NCBI GenBank assembly: GCA_951804985.1
Contig: OX638135.1
Coordinates: 67,282,507-67,346,506 of the forward strand
DNA length: 64,000 nucleotides
Direction of reading: 5' to 3'
From: Dryomyza anilis
Lineage: Eukaryota > Arthropoda > Insecta > Diptera > Dryomyzidae
Positions 22,281 to 36,800 of the stretch are shown here, in pieces. The translations under genes and the position numbers were made by a program. A model generated the notes under the pieces. It saw only the letters and a program-made list of their open reading frames with translations, ran no database searches and was not told the DNA's origin. Position 1 is the stretch's first letter, and each line of letters starts with the position of its first letter.

Positions 22281-25161
22281 GATCAAAAGATCAAAAGATC
22301 AAAAAGATCAAAAAGATCAAAAAGATCAAAAAGATCAAAAAGATCAAAAAGATCAAAAAGATCAAAAAGATCAAAAAGATCAAAAAGATCAAAAAGATCA
22401 AAAAGATCAAAAAGATCAAAAAGATCAAAAAGATCAAAAAGATCAAAAAGATCAAAAAGATCAAAAAGATCAAAAAGATCAAAAAGATCAAAAAGATCAA
22501 AAAGATCAAAAAGATCAAAAAGATCAAAAAGATCAAAAAGATCAAAAAGATCAAAAAGATCAAAAAGATCAAAAAGATCAAAAAGATCAAAAAGATCAAA
22601 AAGATCAAAAAGATCAAAAAGATCAAAAAGATCAAAAAGATCAAAAAGATCAAAAAGATCAAAAAGATCAAAAAGATCAAAAAGATCAAAAAGATCAAAA
22701 AGATCAAAAAGATCAAAAAGATCAAAAAGATCAAAAAGATCAAAAAGATCAAAAAGATCAAAAAGATCAAAAAGATCAAAAAGATCAAAAAGATCAAAAA
22801 GATCAAAAAGATCAAAAAGATCAAAAAGATCAAAAAGATCAAAAAGATCAAAAAGATCAAAAAGATCAAAAAGATCAAAAAGATCAAAAAGATCAAAAAG
22901 ATCAAAAAGATCAAAAAGATCAAAAAGATCAAAAAGATCAAAAAGATCAAAAAGATCAATAAGATCAATAAGATCAATAAGATCAATAAGATCAATAAGA
23001 TCAATAAGATCAATAAGATCAATAAGATCAATAAGATCAATAAGATCAATAAGATCAATAAGATCAATAAGATCAATAAGATCAAAAAGATCAAAAAGCT
23101 CAAAAAGATCAAAAAGATCAAAAAGATCAAAAAGATCAAAAAGATCAAAAAGATCAAAAAGATCAAAAAGATCAAAAAGATCAAAAAGATCAAAAAGATC
23201 AAAAAGATCAAAAAGATCAAAAAGATCAAAAAGATCAAAAAGATCAAAAAGATCAAAAAGATCAAAAAGATCAAAAAGATCAAAAAGATCAAAAAGATCA
23301 AAAAGATCAAAAAGATCAAAAAGATCAAAAAGATCAATAAGATCAATAAGATCAATAAGATCAATAAGATCAATAAGATCAATAAGATCAATAAGATCAA
23401 TAAGATCAATAAGATCAAAAAGATCAAAAAGATCAAAAAGATCAAAAAGATCAAAAAGATCAAAAAGATCAAAAAGATCAATAAGATCAATAAGATCAAT
23501 AAGATCAATAAGATCAATAAGATCAATAAGATCAATAAGATCAATAAGATCAATAAGATCAATAAGATCAATAAGATCAATAAGATCAATAAGATCAATA
23601 AGATCAATAAGATCAATAAGATCAATAAGATCAATAAGATCAATAAGATCAATAAGATCAATAAGATCAATAAGATCAATAAGATCAATAAGATCAATAA
23701 GATCAATAAGATCAATAAGATTAATAAGATCAATAAGATCAATAAGATCAATAAGATCAATAAGATCAATAAGATCAATAAGATCAATAAGATCAATAAG
23801 ATCAATAAGATCAATAAGATCAATAAGATCAATAAGATCAATAAGATCAATAAGATCAATAAGATCAATAAGATCAATAAGATCAATAAGATCAATAAGA
23901 TCAATAAGATCAATAAGATCAATAAGATCAATAAGATCAATAAGATCAATAAGATCAATAAGATCAATAAGATCAATAAGATCAATAAGATCAATAAGAT
24001 CAATAAGATCAATAAGATCAATAAGATCAATAAGATCAATAAGATCAATAAGATCAATAAGATCAATAAGATCAATAAGATCAATAAGATCAATAAGATC
24101 AATAAGATCAATAAGATCAATAAGATCAATAAGATCAATAAGATCAATAAGATCAATAAGATCAATAAGATCAATAAGATCAATAAGATCAATAAGATCA
24201 ATAAGATCAATAAGATCAATAAGATCAATAAGATCAATAAGATCAATAAGATCAATAAGATCAATAAGATCAATAAGATCAATAAGATCAATAAGATCAA
24301 TAAGATCAATAAGATCAATAAGATCAATAAGATCAATAAGATCAATAAGATCAATAAGATCAATAAGATCAATAAGATCAATAAGATCAATAAGATCAAT
24401 AAGATCAATAAGATCAATAAGATCAATAAGATCAATAAGATCAATAAGATCAATAAGATCAATAAGATCAATAAGATCAATAAGATCAATAAGATCAATA
24501 AGATCAATAAGATCAATAAGATCAATAAGATCAATAAGATCAATAAGATCAATAAGATCAATAAGATCAATAAGATCAATAAGATCAATAAGATCAATAA
24601 GATCAATAAGATCAATAAGATCAATAAGATCAATAAGATCAATAAGATCAATAAGATCAATAAGATCAATAAGATCAATAAGATCAATAAGATCAATAAG
24701 ATCAATAAGATCAATAAGATCAATATGATCAATAAGATCAATAAGATCAATAAGATCAATAAGATCAATAAGATCAATAAGATCAATAAGATCAATAAGA
24801 TTAAAAAGATCAAAAAGATCAAAAAGATCAAAAAGATCAAAAAGATCAAAAAGATCAAAAAGATCAAAAAGATCAATAAGATCAATAAGATCAATAAGAT
24901 CAATAAGATCAATAAGATCAATAAGATCAATAAGATCAATAAGATCAATAAGATCAAAAAGATCAAAAAGATCAAAAAGATCAAAAAGATCAATAAGATC
25001 AATAAGATCAATAAGATCAATAAGATCAAAAAGATCAAAAAGATCAAAAAGATCAAAGAGATCAAAAAGATCAAAAAGATCAAAAAGATCAATGAGATCA
25101 AAGAGATCAAAGAGATCAAAGAAATCAAAGAGATAAAAAAAGATAAAAAAAAACAAAAAAA
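22281..25161 (+). repeat. HOR unit U3 (2881 bp)
   Basis: Long A run to about 22,958, T run, second A run with one GCTC variant near 23,099, then the T run with landmarks GATTAATAA at 23719 and ATG at 24725, and signature 25087-25161. Length is 320 monomers plus 1 bp. Confidence 0.9.
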
Positions 25162-27943
25162 GATCAAAAGATCAAAAGATCAAAAAGATCAAAAAGATCA
25201 AAAAGATCAAAAAGATCAAAAAGATCAAAAAGATCAAAAAGATCAAAAAGATCAAAAAGATCAAAAAGATCAAAAAGATCAAAAAGATCAAAAAGATCAA
25301 AAAGATCAAAAAGATCAAAAAGATCAAAAAGATCAAAAAGATCAAAAAGATCAAAAAGATCAAAAAGATCAAAAAGATCAAAAAGATCAAAAAGATCAAA
25401 AAGATCAAAAAGATCAAAAAGATCAAAAAGATCAAAAAGATCAAAAAGATCAAAAAGATCAAAAAGATCAAAAAGATCAAAAAGATCAAAAAGATCAAAA
25501 AGATCAAAAAGATCAAAAAGATCAAAAAGATCAAAAAGATCAAAAAGATCAAAAAGATCAAAAAGATCAAAAAGATCAAAAAGATCAAAAAGATCAAAAA
25601 GATCAAAAAGATCAAAAAGATCAAAAAGATCAAAAAGATCAAAAAGATCAAAAAGATCAAAAAGATCAATAAGATCAATAAGATCAATAAGATCAATAAG
25701 ATCAATAAGATCAATAAGATCAATAAGATCAATAAGATCAATAAGATCAATAAGATCAATAAGATCAATAAGATCAATAAGATCAATAAGATCAATAAGA
25801 TCAATAAGATCAACAAGATCAAAAAGATCAAAAAGATCAAAAAGATCAAAAAGATCAAAAAGATCAAAAAGATCAAAAAGATCAAAAAGATCAAAAAGAT
25901 CAAAAAGATCAAAAAGATCAAAAAGATCAAAAAGATCAAAAAGATCAAAAAGATCAATAAGATCAATAAGATCAATAAGATCAATAAGATCAATAAGATC
26001 AATAAGATCAAAAAGATCAAAAAGATCAAAAAGATCAAAAAGATCAAAAAGATCAAAAAGATCAAAAAGATCAAAAAGATCAAAAAGATCAAAAAGATCA
26101 AAAAGATCAATAAGATCAATAAGATCAATAAGATCAATAAGATCAATAAGATCAATAAGATCAATAAGATCAATAAGATCAATAAGATCAATAAGATCAA
26201 TAAGATCAATAAGATCAATAAGATCAATAAGATCAATAAGATCAATAAGATCAATAAGATCAACAAGATCAACAAGATCAAAAAGATCAAAAAGATCAAA
26301 AAGATCAAAAAGATCAAAAAGATCAAAAAGATCAAAAAGATCAAAAAGATCAAAAAGATCAAAAAGATCAAAAAGATCAAAAAGATCAAAAAGATCAAAA
26401 AGATCAAAAAGATCAAAAAGATCAAAAAGATCAAAAAGATCAAAAAGATCAAAAAGATCAAAAAGATCAAAAAGATCAAAAAGATCAAAAAGATCAAAAA
26501 GATCAAAAAGATCAAAAAGATCAAAAAGATCAAAAAGATCAAAAAGATCAATAAGATCAATAAGATCAATAAGATCAATAAGATCAATAAGATCAAAAAG
26601 ATCAAAAAGATCAAAAAGATCAAAAAGATCAAAAAGATCAAAAAGATCAAAAAGATCAAAAAGATCAAAAAGATCAAAAAGATCAAAAAGATCAAAAAGA
26701 TCAATAAGATCAATAAGATCAATAAGATCAATAAGATCAATAAGATTAATAAGATCAATAAGATCAATAAGATCAATAAGATCAATAAGATCAATAAGAT
26801 CAATAAGATCAATAAGATCAATAAGATCAATAAGATCAATAAGATCAATAAGATCAATAAGATCAATAAGATCAATAAGATCAATAAGATCAATAAGATC
26901 AATAAGATCAATAAGATCAATAAGATCAATAAGATCAATAAGATCAATAAGATCAATAAGATCAATAAGATCAATAAGATCAATAAGATCAATAAGATCA
27001 ATAAGATCAATAAGATCAATAAGATCAATAAGATCAATAAGATCAATAAGATCAATAAGATCAATAAGATCAATAAGATCAATAAGATCAATAAGATCAA
27101 TAAGATCAATAAGATCAATAAGATCAATAAGATCAATAAGATCAATAAGATCAATAAGATCAATAAGATCAATAAGATCAATAAGATCAATAAGATCAAT
27201 AAGATCAATAAGATCAATAAGATCAATAAGATCAATAAGATCAATAAGATCAATAAGATCAATAAGATCAATAAGATCAATAAGATCAATAAGATCAATA
27301 AGATCAATAAGATCAATAAGATCAATAAGATCAATAAGATCAATAAGATCAATAAGATCAATAAGATCAATAAGATCAATAAGATCAATAAGATCAATAA
27401 GATCAATAAGATCAATAAGATCAATAAGATCAATAAGATCAATAAGATCAATAAGATCAATAAGATCAATAAGATCAATAAGATCAATAAGATCAATAAG
27501 ATCAATAAGATCAATATGATCAATAAGATCAATAAGATCAATAAGATCAATAAGATCAATAATATCAATAAGATCAATAAGATTAAAAAGATCAAAAAGA
27601 TCAAAAAGATCAAAAAGATCAAAAAGATCAAAAAGATCAAAAAGATCAAAAAGATCAAAAAGATCAATAAGATCAATAAGATCAATAAGATCAATAAGAT
27701 CAATAAGATCAATAAGATCAATAAGATCAAAAAGATCAAAAAGGTCAAAAAGATCAAAAAGATCAAAAAGATCAATAAGATCAATAAGATCAATAAGATC
27801 AATAAGATCAAAAAGATCAAAAAGATCAAAAAGATCAAAGAGATCAAAAAGATCAAAAAGATCAAAAAGATCAATGAGATCAAAGAGATCAAAGAGATCA
27901 AAGAAATCAAAGAGATAAAAAAAGATAAAAAAAAACAAAAAAA
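25162..27943 (+). repeat. HOR unit U4 (2782 bp)
   Basis: Like U3, with extra alternating A/T blocks joined by GATCAACAA monomers (25,812, 26,260-26,275). Landmarks are GATTAATAA at 26744 and ATG at 27516. Signature 27869-27943. Length is 309 monomers plus 1 bp. Confidence 0.9.
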
Positions 27944-29675
27944 GATCAAAAGATCAAAAAGATCAAAAAGATCAAAAAGATCAAAAAGATCAAAAAGATC
28001 AAAAAGATCAAAAAGATCAAAAAGATCAAAAAGATCAAAAAGATCAAAAAGATCAAAAAGATCAAAAAGATCAAAAAGATCAAAAAGATCAAAAAGATCA
28101 AAAAGATCAAAAAGATCAAAAAGATCAAAAAGATCAAAAAGATCAAAAAGATCAAAAAGATCAAAAAGATCAAAAAGATCAAAAAGATCAAAAAGATCAA
28201 AAAGATCAAAAAGATCAAAAAGATCAAAAAGATCAAAAAGATCAAAAAGATCAAAAAGATCAAAAAGATCAAAAAGATCAAAAAGATCAAAAAGATCAAA
28301 AAGATCAAAAAGATCAAAAAGATCAAAAAGATCAAAAAGATCAAAAAGATCAAAAAGATCAAAAAGATCAAAAAGATCAAAAAGATCAAAAAGATCAAAA
28401 AGATCAAAAAGATCAAAAAGATCAAAAAGATCAATAAGATCAATAAGATCAATAAGATCAATAAGATCAATAAGATCAATAAGATCAATAAGATCAATAA
28501 GATCAATAAGATCAATAAGATCAATAAGATCAACAAGATCAAAAAGATCAAAAAGATCAAAAAGATCAAAAAGATCAAAAAGATCAAAAAGATCAAAAAG
28601 ATCAAAAAGATCAAAAAGATCAAAAAGATCAAAAAGATCAAAAAGATCAAAAAGATCAAAAAGATCAAAAAGATCAAAAAGATCAAAAAGATCAAAAAGA
28701 TCAAAAAGATCAAAAAGATCAAAAAGATCAAAAAGATCAAAAAGATCAAAAAGATCAAAAAGATCAAAAATATCAAAAAGATCAAAAAGATCAAAAAGAT
28801 CAATAAGATCAATAAGATCAATAAGATCAATAAGATCAATAAGATCAATAAGATCAAAAAGATCAAAAAGATCAATAAGATCAATAAGATCAATAAGATC
28901 AATAAGATCAATAAGATCAATAAGATCAATAAGATCAATAAGATCAATAAGATCAATAAGATCAATAAGATCAATAAGATCAATAAGATCAATAAGATCA
29001 ATAAGATCAATAAGATCAATAAGATCAATAAGATCAATAAGATCAATAAGATCAATAAGATCAATAAGATCAATAAGATCAATAAGATCAATAAGATCAA
29101 TAAGATCAATAAGATCAATAAGATCAATAAGATCAATAAGATCAATAAGATCAATAAGATCAATAAGATCAATAAGATCAATAAGATCAATAAGATCAAT
29201 AAGATCAATAAGATCAATAAGATCAATAAGATCAATAAGATCAATAAGATCAATAAGATCAATAAGATCAATAAGATCAATAAGATCAATAAGATCAATA
29301 AGATCAATAAGATCAATAAGATCAATAAGATCAATAAGATCAATAAGATCAATAAGATCAATAAGATCAATAAGATCAATAAGATCAATAAGATCAATAA
29401 GATCAATAAGATCAATAAGATCAATAAGATCAATAAGATCAATAAGATCAATAAGATCAATAAGATCAATAAGATCAATAAGATCAATAAGATCAATAAG
29501 ATCAATAAGATCAATAAGATCAATAAGATCAATAAGATCAATAAGATCAAAAAGATCAAAAAGATCAAAGAGATCAAAGAGATCAAAAAGATCAAAAAGA
29601 TCAAAGAGATCAAAGAGATCAAAGAGATCAAAGAAATCAAAGAAATAAAAAAAAGATAAAAAAAAAACAAAAAAA
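27944..29675 (+). repeat. HOR unit U5 (1732 bp)
   Basis: Opens with one 8-bp monomer instead of two. A run, T run, A run with one ATATC variant (28,769), long T run, then a modified signature (29599-29675) preceded by two extra GATCAAAGA. The U1-U4 landmarks are absent, so this starts a second subfamily. Confidence 0.85.
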
Positions 29676-31639
29676 GATCAAAAGATCAAAAGATCAAAAA
29701 GATCAAAAAGATCAAAAAGATCAAAAAGATCAAAAAGATCAAAAAGATCAAAAAGATCAAAAAGATCAAAAAGATCAAAAAGATCAAAAAGATCAAAAAG
29801 ATCAAAAAGATCAAAAAGATCAAAAAGATCAAAAAGATCAAAAAGATCAAAAAGATCAAAAAGATCAAAAAGATCAAAAAGATCAAAAAGATCAAAAAGA
29901 TCAAAAAGATCAAAAAGATCAAAAAGATCAAAAAGATCAAAAAGATCAAAAAGATCAAAAAGATCAAAAAGATCAAAAAGATCAAAAAGATCAAAAAGAT
30001 CAAAAAGATCAAAAAGATCAAAAAGATCAAAAAGATCAAAAAGATCAAAAAGATCAAAAAGATCAAAAAGATCAAAAAGATCAAAAAGATCAAAAAGATC
30101 AAAAAGATCAAAAAGATCAAAAAGATCAAAAAGATCAAAAAGATCAAAAAGATCAAAAAGATCAAAAAGATCAAAAAGATCAAAAAGATCAAAAAGATCA
30201 AAAAGATCAAAAAGATCAAAAAGATCAAAAAGATCAAAAAGATCAAAAAGATCAAAAAGATCAAAAAGATCAAAAAGATCAAAAAGATCAAAAAGATCAA
30301 AAAGATCAAAAAGATCAAAAAGATCAAAAAGATCAAAAAGATCAAAAAGATCAAAAAGATCAAAAAGATCAAAAAGATCAAAAAGATCAAAATGATCAAA
30401 ATGATCAAAATGATCAAAATGATCAAAATGATCAAAAAGATCAAAAAGATCAAAAAGATCAAAAAGATCAAAAAGATCAAAAAGATCAAAAAGATCAAAA
30501 AGATCAAAAAGATCAGAAAGATCAGAAAGATCAAAAAGATCAAAAAGATCAAAAAGATCAAAAAGATCAAAAAGATCAAAAAGATCAAAAAGATCAAAAA
30601 GATCAAAAAGATCAAAAAGATCAAAAAGATCAAAAAGATCAAAAAGATCAAAAAGATCAAAAAGATCAAAAAGATCAAAAAGATCAAAAAGATCAAAAAG
30701 ATCAAAAAGATCAAAAAGATCAAAAAGATCAATAAGATCAATAAGATCAATAAGATCAATAAGATCAATAAGATCAATAAGATCAATAAGATCAATAAGA
30801 TCAATAAGATCAATAAGATCAATAAGATCAATAAGATCAATAAGATCAATAAGATCAATAAGATCAATAAGATCAATAAGATCAATAAGATCAATAAGAT
30901 CAAAAAGATCAAAAAGATCAAAAAGATCAAAAAGATCAAAAAGATCAAAAAGATCAAAAAGATCAAAAAGATCAAAAAGATCAAAAAGATCAAAAAGACC
31001 AAAAAGACCAAAAAGAACAAAAAGAACAAAAAGAACAAAAAGATCAAAAAGATCAAAAAGATCAAAAAGATCAAAAAGATCAAAAAGATCAAAAAGATCA
31101 AAAAGATCAAAAAGATCAAAAAGATCAAAAAGATCAAAAAGATCAAAAAGATCAAAAAGATCAAAAAGATCAAAAAGATCAAAAAGATCAAAAAGATCAA
31201 AAAGATCAAAAAGATCAAAAAGATCAAAAAGATCAAAAAGATCAAAAAGATCAAAAAGATCAAAAAGATCAAAAAGATCAAAAAGATCAAAAAGATCAAA
31301 AAGATCAAAAAGATCAAAAAGATCAAAAAGATCAAAAAGATCAAAAAGATCAAAAAGATCAATAAGATCAATAAGATCAATAAGATCAATAAGATCAATA
31401 AGATCAATAAGATCAATAAGATCAATAAGATCAAAAAGATCAATAAGATCAATAAGATCAATAAGATCAATAAGATCAATAAGATCAATAAGATCAATAA
31501 GATCAAAAAGATCAAAAAGATCAAAGAGATCAAAAAGATCAAAAAGATCAAAAAGATCAAAAAGATCAATGAGATCAAAGAGATCAAAGAGATCAAAGAA
31601 ATCAAAGAGATAAAAAAAGATAAAAAAAAAACAAAAAAA
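29676..31639 (+). repeat. HOR unit U6 (1964 bp)
   Basis: Mostly A-type with five consecutive GATCAAAAT near 30,390-30,430, two GATCAGAAA (30,513), and GACCAAAAA followed by three GAACAAAAA (31,007-31,040). T runs at about 30,730-30,900 and 31,360-31,500. Signature 31564-31639. Confidence 0.85.
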
Positions 31640-33018
31640 GATCAAAAGATCAAAAGATCAAAAAGATCAAAAAGATCAAAAAGATCAAAAAGATCAAAAA
31701 GATCAAAAAGATCAAAAAGATCAAAAAGATCAAAAAGATCAAAAAGATCAAAAAGATCAAAAAGATCAAAAAGATCAAAAAGATCAAAAAGATCAAAAAG
31801 ATCAAAAAGATCAAAAAGATCAAAAAGATCAAAAAGATCAAAAAGATCAAAAAGATCAAAAAGATCAAAAAGATCAAAAAGATCAAAAAGATCAAAAAGA
31901 TCAAAAAGATCAAAAAGATCAATAAGATCAATAAGATCAATAAGATCAATAAGATCAATAAGATCAATAAGATCAATAAGATCAATAAGATCAATAAGAT
32001 CAATAAGATCAATAAGATCAATAAGATCAATAAGATCAAAAAGATCAAAAAGATCAAAAAGATCAAAAAGATCAAAAAGATCAAAAAGATCAAAAAGATC
32101 AAAAAGATCAAAAAGATCAAAAAGATCAAAAAGACCAAAAAGATCAAAAAGATCAAAAAGATCAAAAAGATCAAAAAGATCAAAAAGATCAAAAAGATCA
32201 AAAAGATCAAAAAGATCAAAAAGATCAAAAAGATCAAAAAGATCAAAAAGATCAAAAAGATCAAAAAGATCAAAAAGATCAAAAAGATCAAAAAGATCAA
32301 AAAGATCAAAAAGATCAAAAAGATCAAAAAGATCAAAAAGATCAAAAAGATCAAAAAGATCAAAAAGATCAAAAAGATCAAAAAGATCAAAAAGATCAAA
32401 AAGATCAAAAAGATCAAAAAGATCAAAAAGATCAAAAAGATCAAAAAGATCAAAAAGATCAAAGAGATCAAAAAGATCAAAAAGATCAAAAAGATCAAAA
32501 AGATCAAAAAGATCAAAAAGATCAAAAAGATCAAAAAGATCAAAAAGATCAGAAAGATCAAAAAGATCAAAAAGATCAATAAGATCAATAAGATCAATAA
32601 GATCAATAAGATCAAAAAGATCAAAAAGATCAATAAGATCAATAAGATCAATAAGATCAATAAGATCAATAAGATCAATAAGATCAATAAGATCAATAAG
32701 ATCAATAAGATCAATAAGATCAATAAGATCAATAAGATCAATAAGATCAATAAGATCAATGAGATCAATAAGATCAATAAGATCAACAAGATCAATAAGA
32801 TCAATAAGATCAATAAGATCAATAAGATCAATAAGATCAATAAGATCAATAAGATCAATAAGATCAATAAGATCAATAAGATCAATAAGATCAAAAAGAT
32901 CAAAAAGATCAAAGAGATCAAAGAGATCAAAAAGATCAAAAAGATCAAAGAGATCAAAGAGATCAAAGAGATCAAAGAAATCAAAGAAATAAAAAAAGAT
33001 AAAAAAAAAACAAAAAAA
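31640..33018 (+). repeat. HOR unit U7 (1379 bp)
   Basis: A run, 13-copy T run from about 31,920, long A run with single GACCAAAAA and GATCAGAAA variants, T run, then signature 32943-33018 of the U5 style. Confidence 0.85.
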
Positions 33019-33605
33019 GATCAAAAGATCAAAAAGATCAAAAAGATCAAAAAGATCAAAAAGATCAAAAAGATCAAAAAGATCAAAAAGATCAAAAAGA
33101 TCAAAAAGATCAAAAAGATCAAAAAGATCAAAAAGATCAAAAAGATCAAAAAGATCAAAAAGATCAAAAAGATCAAAAAGATCAAAAAGATCAAAAACAT
33201 CAAAAAGATCAAAAAGATCAAAAACATCAAAAAGATCAAAAAGATCATAAAGATCAAAAAGATCAAAAAGATCAAAAAGATCAAAAAGATCAAAAAGATC
33301 AAAAAGATCAAAAAGATCAAAAAGATCAAAAAGATCAAAAAGATCAAAAAGATCAAAAAGATCAAAAAGATCAAAAAGATCAAAAAGATCAAAAAGATCA
33401 AAAAGATCAAAAAGATCAAAAAGATCAAAAAGATCAAAAAGATCAAAAAGATCAAAAAGATCAAAAAGATCAAAAAGATCAAAAAGATCAAAAAGATCAA
33501 AAAGATCAAAAAGATCAAAAAGATCAAAAAGATCAAAAAGATCAAAAAGATCAAAAAGATCAAAAAGATCAAAAAGATCAAAAAGATCAAAAAGATCAAA
33601 AAGAT
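33019..33605 (+). repeat. Start of HOR unit U8, cut by the assembly gap
   Basis: A-type monomers with two ACATC variants and one GATCATAAA at 33,195-33,250, then uniform to the gap. Confidence 0.85.
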
Positions 33606-33805
33606 NNNNNNNNNNNNNNNNNNNNNNNNNNNNNNNNNNNNNNNNNNNNNNNNNNNNNNNNNNNNNNNNNNNNNNNNNNNNNNNNNNNNNNNNNNNNNNN
33701 NNNNNNNNNNNNNNNNNNNNNNNNNNNNNNNNNNNNNNNNNNNNNNNNNNNNNNNNNNNNNNNNNNNNNNNNNNNNNNNNNNNNNNNNNNNNNNNNNNNN
33801 NNNNN
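33606..33805. other. Assembly gap of 200 N
   Basis: Exactly 200 N inside the satellite. A round, fixed size usually marks a scaffold join of unknown true length. Confidence 0.98.
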
Positions 33806-36800
33806 CAAGATCAAAAAGATCAAAAGATCAAAAAGATCAAAAGATCAAAAAGATCAAAAAAGATCAAAAAGATCAAAAAAGATCAAAAAGATCAAAAGAT
33901 CAAAAAGAATCAAAAAGATCAAAAAAGATCAAAAAGATCAAAAGATCAAAAAGATCAAAAAGATCAAAAGATCAAAAGATCAAAGATCAAAAAGATCAAA
34001 AGATCAAAAGATCAAAAAGATCAAAAAGATCAAAAAGATCAAAAAAGATCAAAAAGATCAAAAGATCAAAAAGATCAAAAAGATCAAAAAGATCAAAAAG
34101 ATCAAAAAGATCAAAAGATCAAGATATCAAAAAGATCAAAAAGATCAAAAAGATCAAAAAGATCAAAAAGATCAAAAAAGATCAAAAAGATCAAAAAGAT
34201 CAAAAAGATCAAAAAGATCAAAAAGATCAAAAGATCAAAAGATCAAAAAGATCAAAAGATCAAAGATCAAAAAGATCAAAAAGATCAAAAAGATCAAAAA
34301 GATCAAAAAAGATCAAAAAGATCAAAAAGATCAAAAAGATCAAAAAGATCAAAAAAGATCAAAAAGATCAAAAAGATCAAAAAGATCAAAAGATCAAAAA
34401 GATCAAAAAGATCAAAAGATCAAAAAGATCAAAAGATCAAAAAGATCACAAAGATCAAAAAGATCAAAAAGATCAAAAAGATCAAAAAAGATCAAAAAGA
34501 TCAAAAAGATCAAAAAGATCAAAAAGATCAAAAAGATCAAAAAGATCAACAAAAAGATCAAAAAGATCAAAAAGATCAAAAAGATCAAAAGATCAAAAAG
34601 ATCAAAAATCAAAAGATCAAAATGATCAAAAAGATCAAAAAGATCAAAAAGATCAAAAAGATCAAAAAGATCAAAAAGATCAAAAGATCAAAAGATCAAA
34701 AGAATCAAATCAAAAAGATCAAAAGATCAAAAAGATCAAATAATCAAAAAGATCAAAAGATCAAAAAGATCAAAAAGATCAAAAAGATCAAAAAGATCAA
34801 AAAGATCAAAAAGATCAAAAAGATCAAAAAGATCAAAAAGATCAAAAAAGATCAAAAAGATCAAAAAGATCAAAAAAAGATCAAAAAGATCAAAAAGATC
34901 AAAAAGATCAAAAAGATCAAAAAGATCAAAAAGATCAAAAGATCAAAAAGATCAAAAAGATCAAAAAGATCAAAAAAGATCAAAAAGATCAAAAAGAACA
35001 AAAAGATCAAAAAATCAAAAGATCAAAAAGATCAAAAAGATCAAAAAGATCAAAAAGATCCAAAAGATCAAAAAGATAAAAAGATCAAAGATCAAAAAGA
35101 TCAAAATTCAGACAAAAAGATCAGACAAGATCAAAAAGATCAAAAAGATCAAAAAGATCAAAAAGATCAAAAAGATCAAAAAGATCAAAAAGATCAAAAA
35201 GATCAAAAAGATAAAGATCAAAAAGATCAAAAATCAAAAAGATCAAAAGATCAAAAAGATCAAAAAATCAAAAAGATCAAAAAGATCAAAAGATCAAAAA
35301 AGATCAAAAAAGATCAAAAGATCAAAAAGATCAAAATCAAAAGATCAAAAAGATCAAAAAGATCAAAAAGATCAAAAGATCAAAAAGATCAAAAAGATCA
35401 AAAGATCAAAAAGATCAAAAAGATCAAAAGACAAAAGATCAAAAAGATCAAAAGATCAAAAGATCAAAAAGATCAGATCAAAAAGATCAAAAAGATCAAA
35501 AGATCAAAAAGATCAAAAAGATCAAAAAGATCAAAAAGAATCAAAAAGATCAAAAAGATCAAAAGATCAAAAAAGATCAAAAAAGATCAAAAAGATCAAA
35601 AAGATCAAAAAGATCAAAAAGATCAAAAAGATCAAAAAGATCAAAAAGATCAAAAAGATCAAAAAGATCAAAAAGATCAAAAAGATCAAAAAGATCAAAA
35701 AGATCAAAAAGATCAAAAAGATCAAAAGATCAAAAAGATCAAAAAGATCAAAAAGATCAAAAAGATCAAAAAGATCAAAAAGATCAAAAAGATCAAAAAA
35801 GATCAAAAAGATCAAAAAGATCAAAAAGATCAAAAAGATCAAAAAGATCAAAAAGATCAAAAAGATCAAAAAGATCAAAAAGATCAAAAAGATCAAAAGA
35901 TCAAAAAGATCAAAAAGATCAAAAAGATCAAAAAGATCAAAAAGATCAAAAAAGATCAAAAAGATCAAAAAGATCAAAAAGATCAAAAAGATCAAAAAGA
36001 TCAAAAAAGATCAAAAAGATCAAAAAGATCAAAAGATCAAAAAGATCAAAAAGATCAAAAAAGATCAAAAAAGATCAAAAAGATCAAAAAGATCAAAAAA
36101 GATCAAAAAGATCAAAAAGATCAAAAAGATCAAAAAGATCAAAAGATCAAAAAGATCAAAAAGATCAAAAAGATCAAAAAGATCAAAAAGATCAAAAAGA
36201 TCAAAAAGATCAAAAAGATCAAAAAGATCAAAAAGATCAAAAAGATCAAAAAGATCAAAAAGATCAAAAAATCAAAAAGATCAAAAAGATCAAAAATCAA
36301 AAGATCAAAAAGATCAAAAAGATCAAAAAGATCAAAAAGATCAAAAAGATCAAAAAGATCAAAAAGATCAAAAAAGATCAAAAAGATCAAAAAGATCAAA
36401 CAAGATCAAAAGATCAAAAAGATCAAAAAGATCAAAAAGATCAAAAAGATCAAAAAGATCAAAAAGATCAAAAGATCAAAAAGATCAAAAAGATCAAAAA
36501 AGATCAAAAAGATCAAAAAGATCAAAAAGATCAAAAAGATCAAAAAGATCAAAAAAGATCAAAAAGATCAAAAAGATCAAAAAGATCAAAAAGATCAAAA
36601 GAATCAAAAAGATCAAAAAGATCAAAAAGATCAAAAAGATCAAAAAGATCAAAAAGATCAAAAAGATCAAAAAGATCAAAAAGATCAAAAGATCAAAAAG
36701 ATCAAAAAGATCAAAAAGATCAAAAAGATCAAAAAGATCAAAAAGATCAAAAAGATCAAAAGATCAAAAAGATCAAAAAGATCAAAAAGATCAAAAAGAT

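Noticed and set aside
27516..29648. Plus-strand open frames rich in RSK, KDQ, INK or IKK repeats
   Set aside because: Translations of the same satellite; the frame changes only at off-phase signatures. Not genes.
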